In this document: positions 11,501 to 23,049 of the stretch, in pieces
Position numbering within the stretch: position 1 is the stretch's first letter
Layout of the letters: every line of letters begins with the position of its first letter
From: Euptelea pleiosperma
Lineage: Eukaryota > Streptophyta > Magnoliopsida > Ranunculales > Eupteleaceae
Direction of reading: 5' to 3'
DNA length: 64,000 bases
Assembly: GCA_035048495.1 (NCBI GenBank)
Contig: CM068546.1
Coordinates: 16,312,435 to 16,376,434 of the forward strand
Notes under the pieces: model-generated
The model's database searches: none
Told to the model about the DNA's origin: nothing
The model's input: the letters and a program-made list of their open reading frames with translations, nothing else
Made by a program: the position numbers and the translations under genes

Positions 11501-14063
11501 TTAAACGAAAGATATTGACCTCAGCTTTGAGGTTTCCGAAAGCAATGGACATGTTTCCGTCCCGACAACCGATGTGTACGTTCGCGGTGGCAAGGAATGG
11601 ACGACCTAAGATGACCGGAATGCGATTATCCTGACACGGCTCGGTGTCTAGAATGATAAAGTCCACAGGATAATAAAAGTCAGCGACTTTTACTAGGACA
11701 TCTTCAATGATTCCTCTTGGAATTTTGATGGACTGATCAGCCAATTTCAGGGTGACATTGGTAGGCTTCATATCTTTCAGTCCTAACTGCTGATATACCG
11801 AGAATGGTATGAGGTTAACGCTAGCCCCTAAATCTAGCAAGGCAGTGCAGCTAAAGTTGTCGCCAATTTCACATTGGACAATTGGGCTACCTGGATCCTT
11901 GTGTTTGATCACACTGTTGCGTTGAATGAACGCGGTAGCTTTTTTGGCCAAGAAGGCAGCTTTGGGTACATGCGTACGCCGCTTAACTGTGCACAAGTCC
12001 TTGAGGAATTTGGCATAGGAGGGGATTTGCTTGATAGCAGAAAGGAATGGGATATTGATCTGGACGTCTTTAAAGACATCTAAGATCTCAGAGAATTGCT
12101 GATCCCGCTTATCTTGGACAAGACTGTCCGGGAAAGGAGGCTTTACTCGACAAATGGATTTGTCTTTAGCCTTAGATTTCTGCACAGGGATATCTGATGT
12201 TGGTGCAGAGGTAGAAGAAGCAGAGGTAGGATTAGGACTAGTTTCCTCTGTGCGAGTGATGGGTGCCGGAGATGGCACCGGTGGTGGTTGGACTCCCATG
12301 TCCACAGTTTTTCCAGATCGTAGGGTGGTTACAGCTTGCACCTCCCCTTGACAATTCTCATTCTGGCTTTGAGATTGGGATCCGATCTCATATACTGCCC
12401 CTTTGGCATTTCCTTTAGGGTTGGCAATGGGTTGGCTAGGAAAGATCCCCTTAGCTTTCTCAGCTTCCAAGTTACCTAGACGTTGCTCTAGACGAAGCAT
12501 GGATTGCTGTTGCTGTTGCTCTAGGCGTTGCATAGATTGTTGTTGCTGAGTAATGAGTTGAGCTAGAAGGTCTTCGATACCAGATTTGGGGACCGACTGT
12601 TGGGGGGCAGCTAATGGGAGCTGAGGCACCAATTCGCGACTCGAGCTCATTGGGGCATTATAGTTATAGGCTGGAGAATTAGTTGGGACAATCTGTTGGT
12701 TCTGAAAGTTCTGGGGAACTCTTTGCTGATTCTGAAATGTGCTCTGTTGTCCAGAGTATTGACCCTGTTGGAACTGCTGGTTCTGAGTAGATGGGTACTG
12801 ATTCTGCTGATATTGTCCCTGATTGAATTGCCTATTGGGTTGATTGAACCCAGGAGGATACATGCCCTGAGGCTGACGCGGAGGTTGAGCTTGTGGTTGA
12901 GTAGACTGAGGCCTCCAAGAGAAGTTAGGGTGGTTTCTCGTGTCCGGATGATAAAATTGACTATACGAGTTCTGAGTGGGTGGTTTGTATGTGCTGAAAG
13001 CACAAACTTCTTCCTGAAGAGGATGAGACCATCCTTCATTCAAAGGACAATGCTCAGTAGTATGGGAGGGTTGCAGACAGAGGGTGCAGGATTCCATAGG
13101 GCTCTCGTGTCCCACATGCATGACTGGGGTTGATTGTTGAGTAGGCTTTTGTACAGACACAGCCAGTGCCGAGACTGACTTGCTCAACTCTTGAATGACT
13201 GATCGAAGCTCAGTATCGGCTGTAGCATCATGTCCCTTGGTTGTCCTTTGGACCGAAGTGGTTCGACTGAACTCTGAGTCAGTCGTCCAATGTTGAGAGT
13301 TTTCTCCTAACTCTCCCAAGAATTTGTATGCATCGGTCGGAGTTTGGTGCAGGAATTTTCCTTGGCACATGGACTCTACCATGGTCCGGGACTCATCAGT
13401 AAGTCCCTTATAGAAGACGTGGACAAGATTGCCCTTGTCGATGCTATGGTGGGGACACTTAGTCAGGTAGTCTTGGAATCTATCCCATGCTTCAAAAAAT
13501 TTCTCATCGGACTTCTGTCTAAAGTCCTGAATGAGTTGCTTCATTTGGTTGGTCCGAGTCATGGGGTAGAATTTAGACATGAATTTGCCCACCAATTCTT
13601 TCCAACTGCTGATTGAATCAGCGGGTAAGGAGTAGAGCCAATCTGAGGCTCGGTCTTTGAGCGAGAATGGGAAAACTCGCAGACGCACATTGTCATCATC
13701 GAGGTTCTGATTCTTGAAAAGTAGGATGACATGTTGGAATTCCCGAATATGGGAATATGGGTCTTCTCTTGGGAGACCACGAAAGGTTGGCAGCATTTGG
13801 ATCGTCTGTGGCCTGATCTCAAACTGTACCGCCGTAGTAGGTGGGAGAACAATGCAAGTGGGCGGATTGGCAGAGATAGGAGCGAACGTCTCGATAAGAG
13901 GTCGTTCGACTGCCATGACTACAAAGGTAGTAGTACTGGGGGAGGTGAGCGGGGAAAGAGATGGGGAAGAATTCAGTGGAGGATCCACTGTAGGGACGTG
14001 ATTCTCAGATCGAACCAAGCGCTTGTTCGGGCGAGTCCAACCGGGCATACGCGAATGAGGCAA
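8520..14063 (-). CDS. E1 Gag-Pol polyprotein (1847 codons, premature stop in integrase C-terminus)
   Basis: Retrotransposon polyprotein in one frame. Gag capsid-type domain at ~95-235 (FYKGL motif). CCHC zinc knuckle at 326-339 (C-x2-C-x4-H-x4-C). Gln/Pro-rich linker with a short coiled-coil-like Q stretch at ~500-535. Aspartic protease DLGAS at 744-748. Reverse transcriptase with CIDYRRLN (~1105), [10 protein letters not shown] (~1141) and catalytic FMDD (1204-1207). RNase H acidic residues near D1353, E1393, D1419, D1462. Integrase zinc domain (H1560, H1567, C1598, C1601) and DD35E triad D1630, D1689, E1725. A TAG at 8520-8522 replaces the CAG still seen in E2. The frame stays open for 78 more codons, through the GPY-type tail, to a TGA at 8283-8285. 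Met50 (13916) matches the start used in E6, so translation may begin there rather than at the first Met. Confidence 0.95.
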   Translation of the reverse strand: MPHSRMPGWTRPNKRLVRSENHVPTVDPPLNSSPSLSPLTSPSTTTFVVMAVERPLIETFAPISANPPTCIVLPPTTAVQFEIRPQTIQMLPTFRGLPREDPYSHIREFQHVILLFKNQNLDDDNVRLRVFPFSLKDRASDWLYSLPADSISSWKELVGKFMSKFYPMTRTNQMKQLIQDFRQKSDEKFFEAWDRFQDYLTKCPHHSIDKGNLVHVFYKGLTDESRTMVESMCQGKFLHQTPTDAYKFLGELGENSQHWTTDSEFSRTTSVQRTTKGHDATADTELRSVIQELSKSVSALAVSVQKPTQQSTPVMHVGHESPMESCTLCLQPSHTTEHCPLNEGWSHPLQEEVCAFSTYKPPTQNSYSQFYHPDTRNHPNFSWRPQSTQPQAQPPRQPQGMYPPGFNQPNRQFNQGQYQQNQYPSTQNQQFQQGQYSGQQSTFQNQQRVPQNFQNQQIVPTNSPAYNYNAPMSSSRELVPQLPLAAPQQSVPKSGIEDLLAQLITQQQQSMQRLEQQQQQSMLRLEQRLGNLEAEKAKGIFPSQPIANPKGNAKGAVYEIGSQSQSQNENCQGEVQAVTTLRSGKTVDMGVQPPPVPSPAPITRTEETSPNPTSASSTSAPTSDIPVQKSKAKDKSICRVKPPFPDSLVQDKRDQQFSEILDVFKDVQINIPFLSAIKQIPSYAKFLKDLCTVKRRTHVPKAAFLAKKATAFIQRNSVIKHKDPGSPIVQCEIGDNFSCTALLDLGASVNLIPFSVYQQLGLKDMKPTNVTLKLADQSIKIPRGIIEDVLVKVADFYYPVDFIILDTEPCQDNRIPVILGRPFLATANVHIGCRDGNMSIAFGNLKAEVNIFRLMQQDADREVTDEMCAVESLIPDSTEDILKQCLAHFGADFATESAISDLNDLLETAPLLEIPAPLIEFEPLITMAREPIIPLPTEVKPLQSVSSVTPISTPSAPKLELKPLPTDLSYAYLGPKETYPVIIASALSESERKKLLELLNEHKSAIGWTIDDIRGIDPSVCQHHIYLEDESKTSREHQRRLNPVLKDVVWDEVLKLLDAGIIYPISDSKWVSPIHVVPKKAGFTVVENENKEMVTQRLKKGWRVCIDYRRLNTNTRKDHFPLPFIDQMLERLAGHSYYCFLDGYSGYNQIPIAPEDHEKTTFTCPFGTFAYKRMPFGLCNAPATFQRCMMSIFSDMVEKFLEVFMDDFSVFGSSFDDCLNHLGLVLQRCQDKRLVLNWEKCHFMVTKGIVLGHVISHQGIEVDKAKIDIISTLPIPKSVRDIRSFLGHGGFYRRFIKDFSQIARPLSHLLAKDSPFDFNADCVKAFERLKSELTTAPIIRPPDWTLPFEVMCDASDYALGAVLGQRVDKRSHVIYYASKTLNSAQMNYSTTEKELLAVVFALDKFRQYLLATKVVVYTDHAALRYLMSKKETKPRLIRWILLLQEFDLEIKDKKGTENVVADHLSRLTLESSFDTQPIPETFPDEQLFAISVNPWYADIVNYLVTEEMPSHWSKQDKSQFLARVKYYSWDDPYLYKYCPDQIIRLCVPESDQLNILSSCHDQPCGGHFSTKKTAEKVLQCGFYWPTLFKDAHIYSKTCPNCQHLGRISQRNMMPLTPIQVDEIFDIWGIDFMGPFPISYGFEYILLAVDYVSKWIEAIPTKTNDHKVVVKFLKEFIFARFGAPKAIISDGGTHFCNRIFENLMKKYGVTHKVALAYHPQTSGQVEVSNRQIKQILEKTVNTTRKDWSTRLTDALWAYRTAYKTPLNMSPYRLVFGKPCHLPVEIEHRALWAIKKLNFDIDSAGEERKLQMNELEELRNDAYNLSKNYKAKMKWIHDKSILRKEFHPG

Positions 14064-15488
14064 GCTCTATACTTGGCAAAAAGTTGCCAGAGAGGAACAC
14101 TATCCTAAATGATGCACACCAAGCACAGATAATCCTATTCTAAGCAATCAGGATATATTTTAGGAATTATCTTTGTTAGTTTTGGGGCTAGAGTAGATTA
14201 TGACAGTGGGCGGACCACTGGTTTATCTTTTAACCGCCGAACTAACTGTTTTGCACTCAGAGGTTCTCACCAGGCTACACTCTTCAGAGCGAATCCTTTA
14301 GTACTAACTCTAGTTAACAACAAGGCAATCCGAAGCCTAGACAGACGTGCGGCACAATGGCTGACTTAAGTACGTCCCAGACTAACCGGATTGGTCAAGT
14401 GTATAAGAAGAGTGTTCCCTCGGGTTAAGCTAGGGTTGGTGCGTGTTCCTAGTCCACACGCAACTAACCGCCGAATAGTCCAAGATGCCACGTCGAGCTC
14501 AGTGTACTTGAGTAGCAGGGACTTATGGGTGTGTTAGACAACAGGGACCCGCGCTCGTGGTCTTATTTCGATTGGATGTTAAGCGGGTTCACTTTGTATG
14601 GATTTTTCCTCGAACACCGGGCTAATTGGCTCTACTTCTTGACTCTTTTTATTATAGATGGATCCTGGGGATCAATTTCAGCTGGAGTGATGAGGTGGGT
14701 GATGAAATCCCACCAGTTTCAATTTTGGAGCTGGGTTTGCTCTCTTAGAGTTGATTGATTAACGGCCACGCCACGCAAGTCGAAGAATATGGATGCGAAA
14801 GCAAATAGACAAGCGGCAATGATTCACCCAATATGCTCTGTATCGCACTCAAGGCGAGGATAGAGACTTACCTCCCGCGGGCCACGCCACGGGGTCTCCT
14901 CCGTGGGTTAGAGAGGGGTATCCTAATGGGCTTGGGCCCGACTCCACCTCTTTGAGCTTTCGCTCTCTACCTACACTGGATCGTGTTCCTGCAGAAACAG
15001 TTAGATCGCACGGTCTAGGTATGTGGGATTCTATTTGGAAGATCCTTGTCTTTTTAGGGTTCCCTGAACAAGCACTGAATTTAGGCAAGTTTTTGAATTA
15101 GTTTCCAAATTCGAGATGGTTTAAAATTTAGGAATTCCCAAATTGGAAAATACCTAGATTGGAAAGTTTCCCGAACTGTGGAGAGCTTCCAAGAAAGATT
15201 TTATTGCGAGATCCCTTATAATTTTGGGAAATTTCCCAAAATTGAAATTCTGCTAGATATGGGGCGTTTCCTTTTGCAGACTTTTCCAAATTCGGAAGAT
15301 TTCTAAAGATAGAAATTCTTCTAAAGAGGAAACTTCTAAAAGGGGAAACCCTAATTTAGCAAAGTTTCAAGATTTTAGAATCTTTCCAAAAATCGCAAAT
15401 CCTGGATTGGTGATTTCTAAAAATCTGCAGAATATGAAACCCTAATTTTTTAATTTTGAATTTATTATTTTTTTTCTCATTCTAGCTT
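14064..15488 (-). other. Partial 5' leader of E1
   Basis: Non-coding leader between gag and the truncated 5' LTR, collinear with 20064-21480 of E2 and, inverted, with about 57000-58465 of E6. It ends abruptly near 15485: about 275 bp of leader including the PBS are missing compared with E2, and U3 sequence follows directly. No gene is seen. Confidence 0.8.
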
Positions 15489-16454
15489 TAAGTAAAAACC
15501 TACTTTTCTATGGGGAATCTCCCCAATTAGTGGACCCCCCATTTAATTAAAATTATTTTGAAATTCGCGGGGTCCACTAACTGGTTGGACAGCGGGTCGA
15601 TGAAGATGGGCCCGGCTATTGGCCCACATGGACTGATGATGTCCATCGTCTCACAAGATGATGTGATAGACATTCTGATGGCGACCGGATGGATGGTGAC
15701 TTGATTGGGACTCAGATTGGTGGATCGACGGATCTAGAGAGATCCAACGGTCCGATTGAAGATCCAACGGTCCGATGGAAGATCCAACTGTCAGAAAGCT
15801 AAGGGAGATGAGATAGAGCTGATGGGCAGGAGTTCTGGGGTTAGGTCAGTAGATTCGAGGACCGAGAGATGAAGAGAGAGAGAGAATAAGGAGAGATGAG
15901 AGAAAAAGTATAAAAAAAAATGGAAAAAAAGCACTGGCGGAGGGTCTGGAACCCTGTTCTTCACTGTGACCATCCTCACGCTTCTCCAGTAGAGTCGACT
16001 ATCATTCTTTGCTGACTCATGTGGCTTTAAACGCTTTGGTCCGTCTCTTGGTCATTGGCTCTCCTGTTCTTTTCGTTCTTTGGGCCGGCTTTTTGGTCAT
16101 CTTGTTCAGCCCATATTTGGCCCATATCTTCTAGTCATAGCATGTGGGCTCTTTAAGCTTTGATAATGGGCTTTCATGATCGATTTGGGCTCGCAAGTCT
16201 CGAGAATTGTCCCATCGGGGTTTCCTGCGACAGAAGAAGCGCGTAATGAGACTTTATCAGAATGACTACATGTCTAGACTTCCGAAAATGTGTTTAATGC
16301 ATGCAAATATACCATTTCGTCCAGAAAAGTGCGTTCTATGCAACACAAGAGACTCTTACGTAGAAAAGTAGATAAATAGAGTATTTTAACGTAGGAGAAT
16401 GCAATAACGCTAACAGGATAATTGCTTAAAATAAGCACTTTTGAGCGAATATCA
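15489..16454 (-). repeat. 5' LTR remnant of E1 (966 bp, U3 side only)
   Basis: Matches 5403-6368 of the 3' LTR with about ten substitutions and one indel. The equivalent of 3932-5402 is absent, which removes the TATA region, the transcription start and the U5 side. The outer end is intact (AATATCA followed by the CGTCC duplication). Confidence 0.93.
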
Positions 16455-16459
16455 CGTCC
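16455..16459. repeat. Target site duplication of E1, right copy (CGTCC)
   Basis: Matches 3927-3931. On the minus strand the sequence is GGACG, part of the ATG-GAC-GAC codons of FMDD in the E2 reverse transcriptase. Confidence 0.95.
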
Positions 16460-19400
16460 ATAAAGACTTCGAGGAATTTTTCCACCATGTCAGAGAATAT
16501 GCTCATCATACACCTTTAAAAGGTCGCGGGTGCATTGCAGAGGCCAAAGGGCATGCACTTGTAGGCAAAAGTGCCAAAGGGACAAGTGAAGGTTGTCTTC
16601 TCGTGATCCTCAGGGGCGATTGGTATTTGATTATACCCTGAGTAACCATCGAGGAAGCAGTAATAGGAGTGACCTGCTAATCTCTCCAACATTTGGTCTA
16701 TGAAGGGTAAAGGAAAATGGTCCTTCCTAGTGTTGGTGTTGAGTCATCGGTAATCGATGCAGACTCTCCACCCTTTCTTCATGCGCTGGGTTACCATTTC
16801 CTTGTTCTCATTTTCCACAACTGTGAATCCTGCCTTTTTAGGGACGACATGAATAGGACTCACCCATTTGCTATCGGAGATGGGATAAATGATACCCGCA
16901 TCTAACAGTTTAAGGACCTCATCCCGGACTACATCCTTCAAGACGGGGTTCAACCTCCTCTGGTGTTCTCGCGAGGTTTTGGATTCATCCTCGAGATAGA
17001 TGTGATGTTGGCATACCGAGGGGTCTATGCCTCGAATATCATCTATAGTCCAACCTATCGCAGATTTGTGCTCGTTGAGCATCTCGAGAAGTTTCTTACG
17101 TTCACTCTCAGATAAAGCGGATGCAATAATGACAGGGTAGGTTTCCTTAGGACCTAGATAGGCATAGGAAAGATCTGTTGGAAGTGGCTTGAGCTCCAAT
17201 GTTGGAGCAGATGGAGTTGAAGTAGGTGTCACAGAAGACACGGATTGAAGAGGTTTGACTTCAGTAGGTAAAGGAAGAATAGGTTCTCTGGCCATGGTTA
17301 TCAGAGGCTCGAACTCGATGAGTGGAGCAGGGATCTCTAGTAATGGAGCAGTCTCCAAAAGATCATTGAGATCAGAAATGGCTGACTCTGTTGCAAAGTC
17401 AGCTCCAAAGTGTTCTAGACACTGCTTAAGAATATCTTCGGTGGAGTCTGGGATTAGACTCTCAACGGCACACATTTCATCGGTCACTTCGCGATCGGCA
17501 TCTTGTTGCATTAAACGAAAGATGTTGATCTCAGCTTTGAGGTTACCGAAAGCAATGGACATGTTTCCGTCCCGGCACCCGATGTGTGCGTTCGCGGTGG
17601 CAAGGAATGGACGGCCTAAGATGACCGGAATGCGGTTATCCTGACACGGCTCGGTGTCTAGAATGATAAAGTCCACAGGATAATAAAAGTCAGCAACTTT
17701 TACTAGGACATCTTCAATGATTCCTCTTGGAATCTTGATGGACTAATCAGCCAATTTCAGGGTGACATTGGTAGGCTTCATATCTTTCAGTCCTAACTGC
17801 TGATATACCGAGAATGGTATGAGGTTAACGCTAGCCCCTAAATCTAGCAAGGCAGTGCAGCTAAAGTTGTCTCCAATTTCACATTGGACAGTTGGGCTAC
17901 CTGGATCCTTGTGTTTGATCACACTATTGCGTTGAATGAACGCGGTAGCTTTTTCGGCCAAGAAGGCAGCTTTGGGTACTTGCGTACGCCGCTTAACTGT
18001 GCACAAGTCCTTGAGGAATTTGGCAATGGATGGGATTTGCTTGATAGCAGAAAGGAATGGGATATTGATCTGGACGTCTTTAAAGACGTCTAAGATCTCT
18101 GAGAATTGCTAATCCCGCTTATCTTGGACAAGTCTGTCCGGGAAGGGAGGCTTTAGTCGACAAATGGATTTGTCTTTAGCCTTAGATTTCTGCACAGGGA
18201 TATCTGATGTTGGCACAGAGGGAGAGGAAGCAGAGGTAGGATTGGTACTAGTTTCCTCTGTACGAGTGATGGGTGCTGGAGATGGCACTGGCGGTGGTTG
18301 GACTCCCATGTCCACAGTTTTTCCAGATCGTAGGGTGGTTACAGCTTGCACCTCCCCTTGACAGTTCTCATTCTGGCTTTGAGATTGGGATCCGATCTCA
18401 TATACTGCCCCTTTGGCATTTCCTTTAGGGTTGGCAATGGGTTGGCTAGGAAAGATCCCCTTAGCTTTCTCAGCTTCTAAGTTACCTAGACGTTGCTCTA
18501 GACGAAGCATGGATTGCTGTTGCTGTTGGTCTAGGCGTTGCATAGATTGAGTAATGAGTTGAGCTAGAAGGTCCTCGATACCGGGTTTGGGGACCGACTG
18601 TTGGGGAGCAGCTAATGGGAGCTGAGGCATCAATTCGCGACTCGAGCTCATCGGGGCATTATAGTTATAGGCGGAAGAATTAGTTGGGACAATCTGTTGG
18701 TTCTGAAAGTTCTGGGGAACTCTTTGCTGATTCTAAAATGTGCTCGATTGTCCAGAGTATTGACCCTGTTGGAACTGCTGGTTCTGAGTAGATGGGTACT
18801 GATTCTGCTGATATTGTCCCTGAATGAATTGCCTATTGGGTTGATTGAACCCAGGAGGATACATGCCCTGAGGTTGACGTGGAGGTTGAGCTTGTGGTTG
18901 AGTAGACTGAGGCCTCAAGAGAAGTTAGGGTGGTTTCTCGTGTCCGGATGATAAGATTGACTATACGAGTTCTGAGTGGGTGGTTTGTATGTGCTGAAAG
19001 CACAAACTTCTTCCTGAAGAGGATTAGACCATCCTTCATTCAAAGGACAATGCTCAGTAGTATGGGAGGGTTGCAGACAGAGGGTGCAGGATTCCATAGG
19101 GCTCTCGTGTCCCACTTGCATGACTGGGGTAGATTGTTGAGTAGGCTTTTGTACAGACACAGCCAGTGCCGAGACGGACTTGCTCAACTCTTGAATGACA
19201 GATCGAAGCTCAGTATCAGCGGTAGTATCATGTCCCTTGGTTGTCCTTTGGACCGAAGTGGTTCGACTGAACTCTGAGTCAGTCGTCCAATGTTGAGAGT
19301 TTTCTCCTAACTCTCCCAAGAATTTGTATGCATCGGTCGGAGTTTGGTGCAGGAATTTTCCTTGGCACATTGACTCTACCATGGTCCGGGACTCATCAGT

Positions 19401-20063
19401 AAGTCCCTTATAGAAGACGTGGACAAGATTTCCCTTGTCGATGCTATGGTGGGGACACTTAGTCAGGTAGTCTTGGAATCTATCCCATGCTTCAAAAAAT
19501 TTCTCATCGGACTTCTGTCTAAAGTCCTGAATGAGTTGCTTCATTTGGTTGGTTTGAGTCATGGGGTAGAATTTAGACATGAATTTGCCCACCAATTCTT
19601 TCCAACTGCTGATTGAATCAGCGGGTAAGGAGTAGAGCCAATCTGAGGCTCGGTCTTTGAGCGAGAATGGGAAAACTCGCAGACGCACATTGTCATCATC
19701 GAGGTTCTGATTCTTGAAAAGTAGGATGACATGTTGGAATTCCCGAATATGGGAATATGGGTCTTCTCTTGGGAGGCCACGAAAGGTTGGCAGCATTTGG
19801 ATCGTCTGTGGCCTGATCTCGAACTGTACCGCCGTAGCAGGTGGGAGAACAATGCAAGTGGGCGGATTGGCAGAGATAGGAGCGAACGTCTCGATAAGAG
19901 GTCGTTCGACTGCCATGACTACAAAGGTAGTAGTACTGGGGGAGGTGGGTGGAGAAAGAGATGGGGAAGAATTCAGTGGAGGATCCACTGTAGGTACGTG
20001 ATTCTCAGATCGAACCAAGCGTTTGTTCGGACGATTCCAAACGGGCATACGCGAATGAGGCAA
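16455..20063 (-). pseudogene. E2 gag-pol, 5' part: Gag, protease, N-terminal RT
   Basis: Collinear with residues 1-1207 of the E1 polyprotein. The Gag part (20063-18915) is open for 382 codons and carries the capsid-type domain and CCHC knuckle. A one-base deletion near 18915 then shifts the frame. Premature stops follow at about 18733, 18109 and 17743 (each CAG to TAG) and 16744 (CGA to TGA). The protease motif DLGAS is still visible between 17743 and 18006. The stretch ends in the FMDD motif, where E1 is inserted; the gene resumes at 3931. Met at 19916 corresponds to the start shared with E6. Not functional. Confidence 0.94.
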
Positions 20064-21742
20064 GCTCTATACTTGGCAAAAAGTTGCCAGAGAGGAACAC
20101 TATCCTAAATGATGCACACCAAGCACAGATAATCCTATTCTAAGCAATTAGGATATATTTTAGGAATTATCTTTGTTAGTTTTGGGGCTAGAGTAGATTA
20201 TGACAGTGGGCGGACCACTGGTTTATCTTTTAACCACCGGACTAACTGTTTGCACTGAGAGGTTCTTACCAGGCTACCTCTTCAGAGCGAATCCTTTAGT
20301 ACTAACTCTAGTTAACAACAAGGCAATCCGAAGCCTAGACAGACGTGCGGCACAATGGCTGACTTAAGTACGTCCCAGACTAACCAGATTGGTCAAGTGT
20401 ATAAGAAGAGTGTTCTCTCGGGTTAAGCTAGGATTGATGCGTGTTCCTAGTCCACACATAACTAACCACCGAATAGTCCAAGATGCCACGTCGAGCTCAG
20501 TGTACTTGAGTAGCAGGGACTTATGGGTGTGTTAGACAACAGGGACCCGCGCTCGTGGTCTTATTTTGATTGGATGTTAAGCGGGTTCGCTTTGTGTGGA
20601 TTTTTCCTCGAACACCGGGCTAATTGGCTCTACTTCTTGATTCTTTTTAATTAAATGGAGCCTTGGGATCAAATCAGTTGGAATGATGAGGTGGGTGATG
20701 AAATCCCACCAGTTTCAATTTGGAGCTGGGTCTGCTCTCTTAGAGTTGATTGATTAACGGCCACGCCACGCAAGTCGAATAATATGTATGCAAAAGCAAA
20801 TAGACAAGCAGCAATGATGCACCCAATAACACCGTATCGCACTCAAGGCGAGGATAGAGACTTACCTCCCGTGGGCCACGCCACGGGGTCTCCTCCGTGG
20901 GTTAGAGAGGGGTATCCTAATGGGCTTGGGCCTGACTCCACCTCTTTGAGCTTTTGCTCCCTACCCACACTGGATCGTGTTCCTGCAGAAAAGTTAGATC
21001 GCACGGTCTAGGTATTCGGGATTCTATTTGGAAGATCCTTGCCTTTTTAGGGTTCACAGAACAAGCACTGGATTTAGGCAAGTTTTTGAATTAATTTCCA
21101 AATTTGACATGGGTTAAAATTGAGGAATTCCCAGATTGAAAAATACCTAGATTGGAAAGTTTCCCGAACGGTGGAGATCTTCCAAGAAAGATTTGATTGC
21201 GAGATCCCTTATAATTTTGGGAAATTTCCCAAAATTGAAATTCTGCTAGATTTGCGGTGTTTCCTTTTGCAGACTTTTCCAAATTTTGAAGATTTCTAAA
21301 GATAGAAATGCTTCTAAAGAGGAAACTTCTAAGAGGGGAAACCCTAATTAAGCAGAGTTTCAAGATTTTGGAATCTTTCCAAAAATCGCAAATCCTTGAT
21401 TGGTGATTTCTAAAAATCTGCAGAATATAAAACCCTAATTTTTTTGAATTTTGATTTTTTTAATTTTTTTGGTAATTTCCACTTAATCTAGGGTTTTTAA
21501 AAAACCCTAGAACAAGATCTAGCAGTTATTTGGAAAGCAGTTAAAATTCCTAAATTATTATAAATTGCACTCGGCCTTCCGAGGCATTAAAAATAGTAAT
21601 TTAAAAACTGCTAAAAAATCCCTAAAAACACAAAATAGAAAGTTTCCCGAAAAGGTCGGGCTGGCCAAATTGAGCAGCTTTTCGCTTCAGCAACTTTCCA
21701 ATTCCGTCTTTACGTCCTTTTTCGCACTCCCGAACACCCGAG
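20064..21742 (-). other. 5' leader of E2
   Basis: About 1.7-1.8 kb of non-coding leader between the PBS and gag, conserved in E1, E3 (partly) and E6. It contains many short AT-rich stretches of the type ...TTTCCAAATT... and a conserved segment around 20845-21010. No supported frame of its own. Confidence 0.8.
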
Positions 21743-21756
21743 CGGCAGCGGCGCCA
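21743..21756 (-). other. Primer-binding site of E2 (tRNA-Asp type)
   Basis: Minus strand reads TGGCGCCGCTGCCG, two bases after the 5' LTR end. Plant tRNA-Asp 3' ends are complementary to TGGCGCCGTTGCCG, so there is one difference (C for T at position 9). The tRNA identity comes from family knowledge. Confidence 0.8.
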
Positions 21757-21758
21757 TT

Positions 21759-23017
21759 TGAAAGTAGGTCTTTTCCGCGTCGTTGGTTACGGAAACCCTA
21801 GAATCAACAAGATTTGTAATTTTTATCCGATTATGCTGCAAAATTCAAAGATTCTAGCATAGGGATTCGTGTCGGATGTCGATCCTCACTCGGGATTAGT
21901 CGGATCAGCGCAATAAAGAATACATAAATGACAATTTTCAGAGACTGCAACATGCTCATATTTAAATTAATTCCATTTATTCAAAATTGTCTCTTACAAT
22001 AAAATAATCTGATAAAAATACTAACTAGAAAGCATTAATCAAGAATAGTCTAAAGAAATAAAGCATAAAATTTAAATGATCTAGAGAGAGAAAGTTCTAA
22101 GGCCTAGAGAGAGAAAGTCAAAAGTGAAAAATTATTAGAGAGAGAGAGTAGCTAGAGAGAGAAAAAGAGAAAGAGAGAGAGAAACCTAAAGAGAGAAAGG
22201 GGTGAGAAGATCTAGAGAGAGAAAATGGGAAAAAGTACAAGAAAAATGGATTTTACCTTGGATAACTTTTGGGTTGGCCCATGAATTGGCCATGGATTAA
22301 GGTATGCGGGGTTGGTGTTTGAGATGGCGAAGTCTTGGCTCGTGGCCACACTACGGATGTGGTGGCTGGTTGTGCACCCAACCCGTGGAATGTGGGGATC
22401 TGGGTTGCTGCAAAAGGGACACCGGTGGAGGGTTGGGTGGTGGTAGAGTTGAAGATCGGGTCTCACCTTGGCGATCACGATGGGACGTTCCAAGATGGAG
22501 AGGGGACTGCCATGCATTGAAGATGAAGATTGAGAAGTTTTTTTGGTTGAGAGGTGATCACTGCAGGCCGTTTCTCGTAGAAGGTTAGAGGGCGGGTTCA
22601 CCGGCAAGTGGGTTCAGCAAGAGCTCCAAGAGAGGGGATGAGGTCCGTGCAGCATCGGTGATGGAGTTCACAGTGCAACTGTGGTCACCGCCATGGAGAA
22701 GAACGTGAAGGTGAGGGAGCATACCAACCCGACCAGTCAAGAGGGAATGCAAGAACTTGTGGTTGCAAGGTTGGAGACGATGGCGGAACCTGCAGAAAAC
22801 GGAGACAACGATGTGAAGGTGCGAGTTGCAGACAGAGACGGCAAAGAACCTTGCTGGTTCGGGCTAGTGTGGAGTCCAAGAACCGGCTAGTGGCTGCCGG
22901 TGGTTGAGGGGAGCAACTTGTAGAGGCTGGTGTTGCCTGTGACGGCTGTGAGGGTGGTGCGTGGTGCAAGTCACCGGTTTTAATGGAGTTTGCCGGAGTT
23001 CTGCAACTCCGGCGAAC

Positions 23018-23049
<32 letters not shown>

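Larger units (their letters stand above)
3932..16454 (-). mobile_element. E1, nested Athila-like Ty3/gypsy element
   Basis: This minus-strand element of 12.5 kb is bounded by TG/CA ends and a perfect 5-bp duplication, CGTCC, within E2. Order in element sense: truncated 5' LTR (16454-15489), partial leader, gag-pol (14063-8283 including the part past a premature stop), 3' non-coding region, hairpin, polypurine tract, 3' LTR (6368-3932). The 5' LTR remnant and the matching part of the 3' LTR (5403-6368) differ by about 10 substitutions and one indel over ~966 bp, so insertion is recent. The PBS and core promoter are lost through a deletion of about 1.75 kb. Confidence 0.95.

Noticed and set aside
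12696..13133. Plus-strand frames within the gag-pol regions (for example 12696-13133, 11245-11634, 13731-14108)
   Set aside because: They are reverse-strand shadows of the polyprotein.
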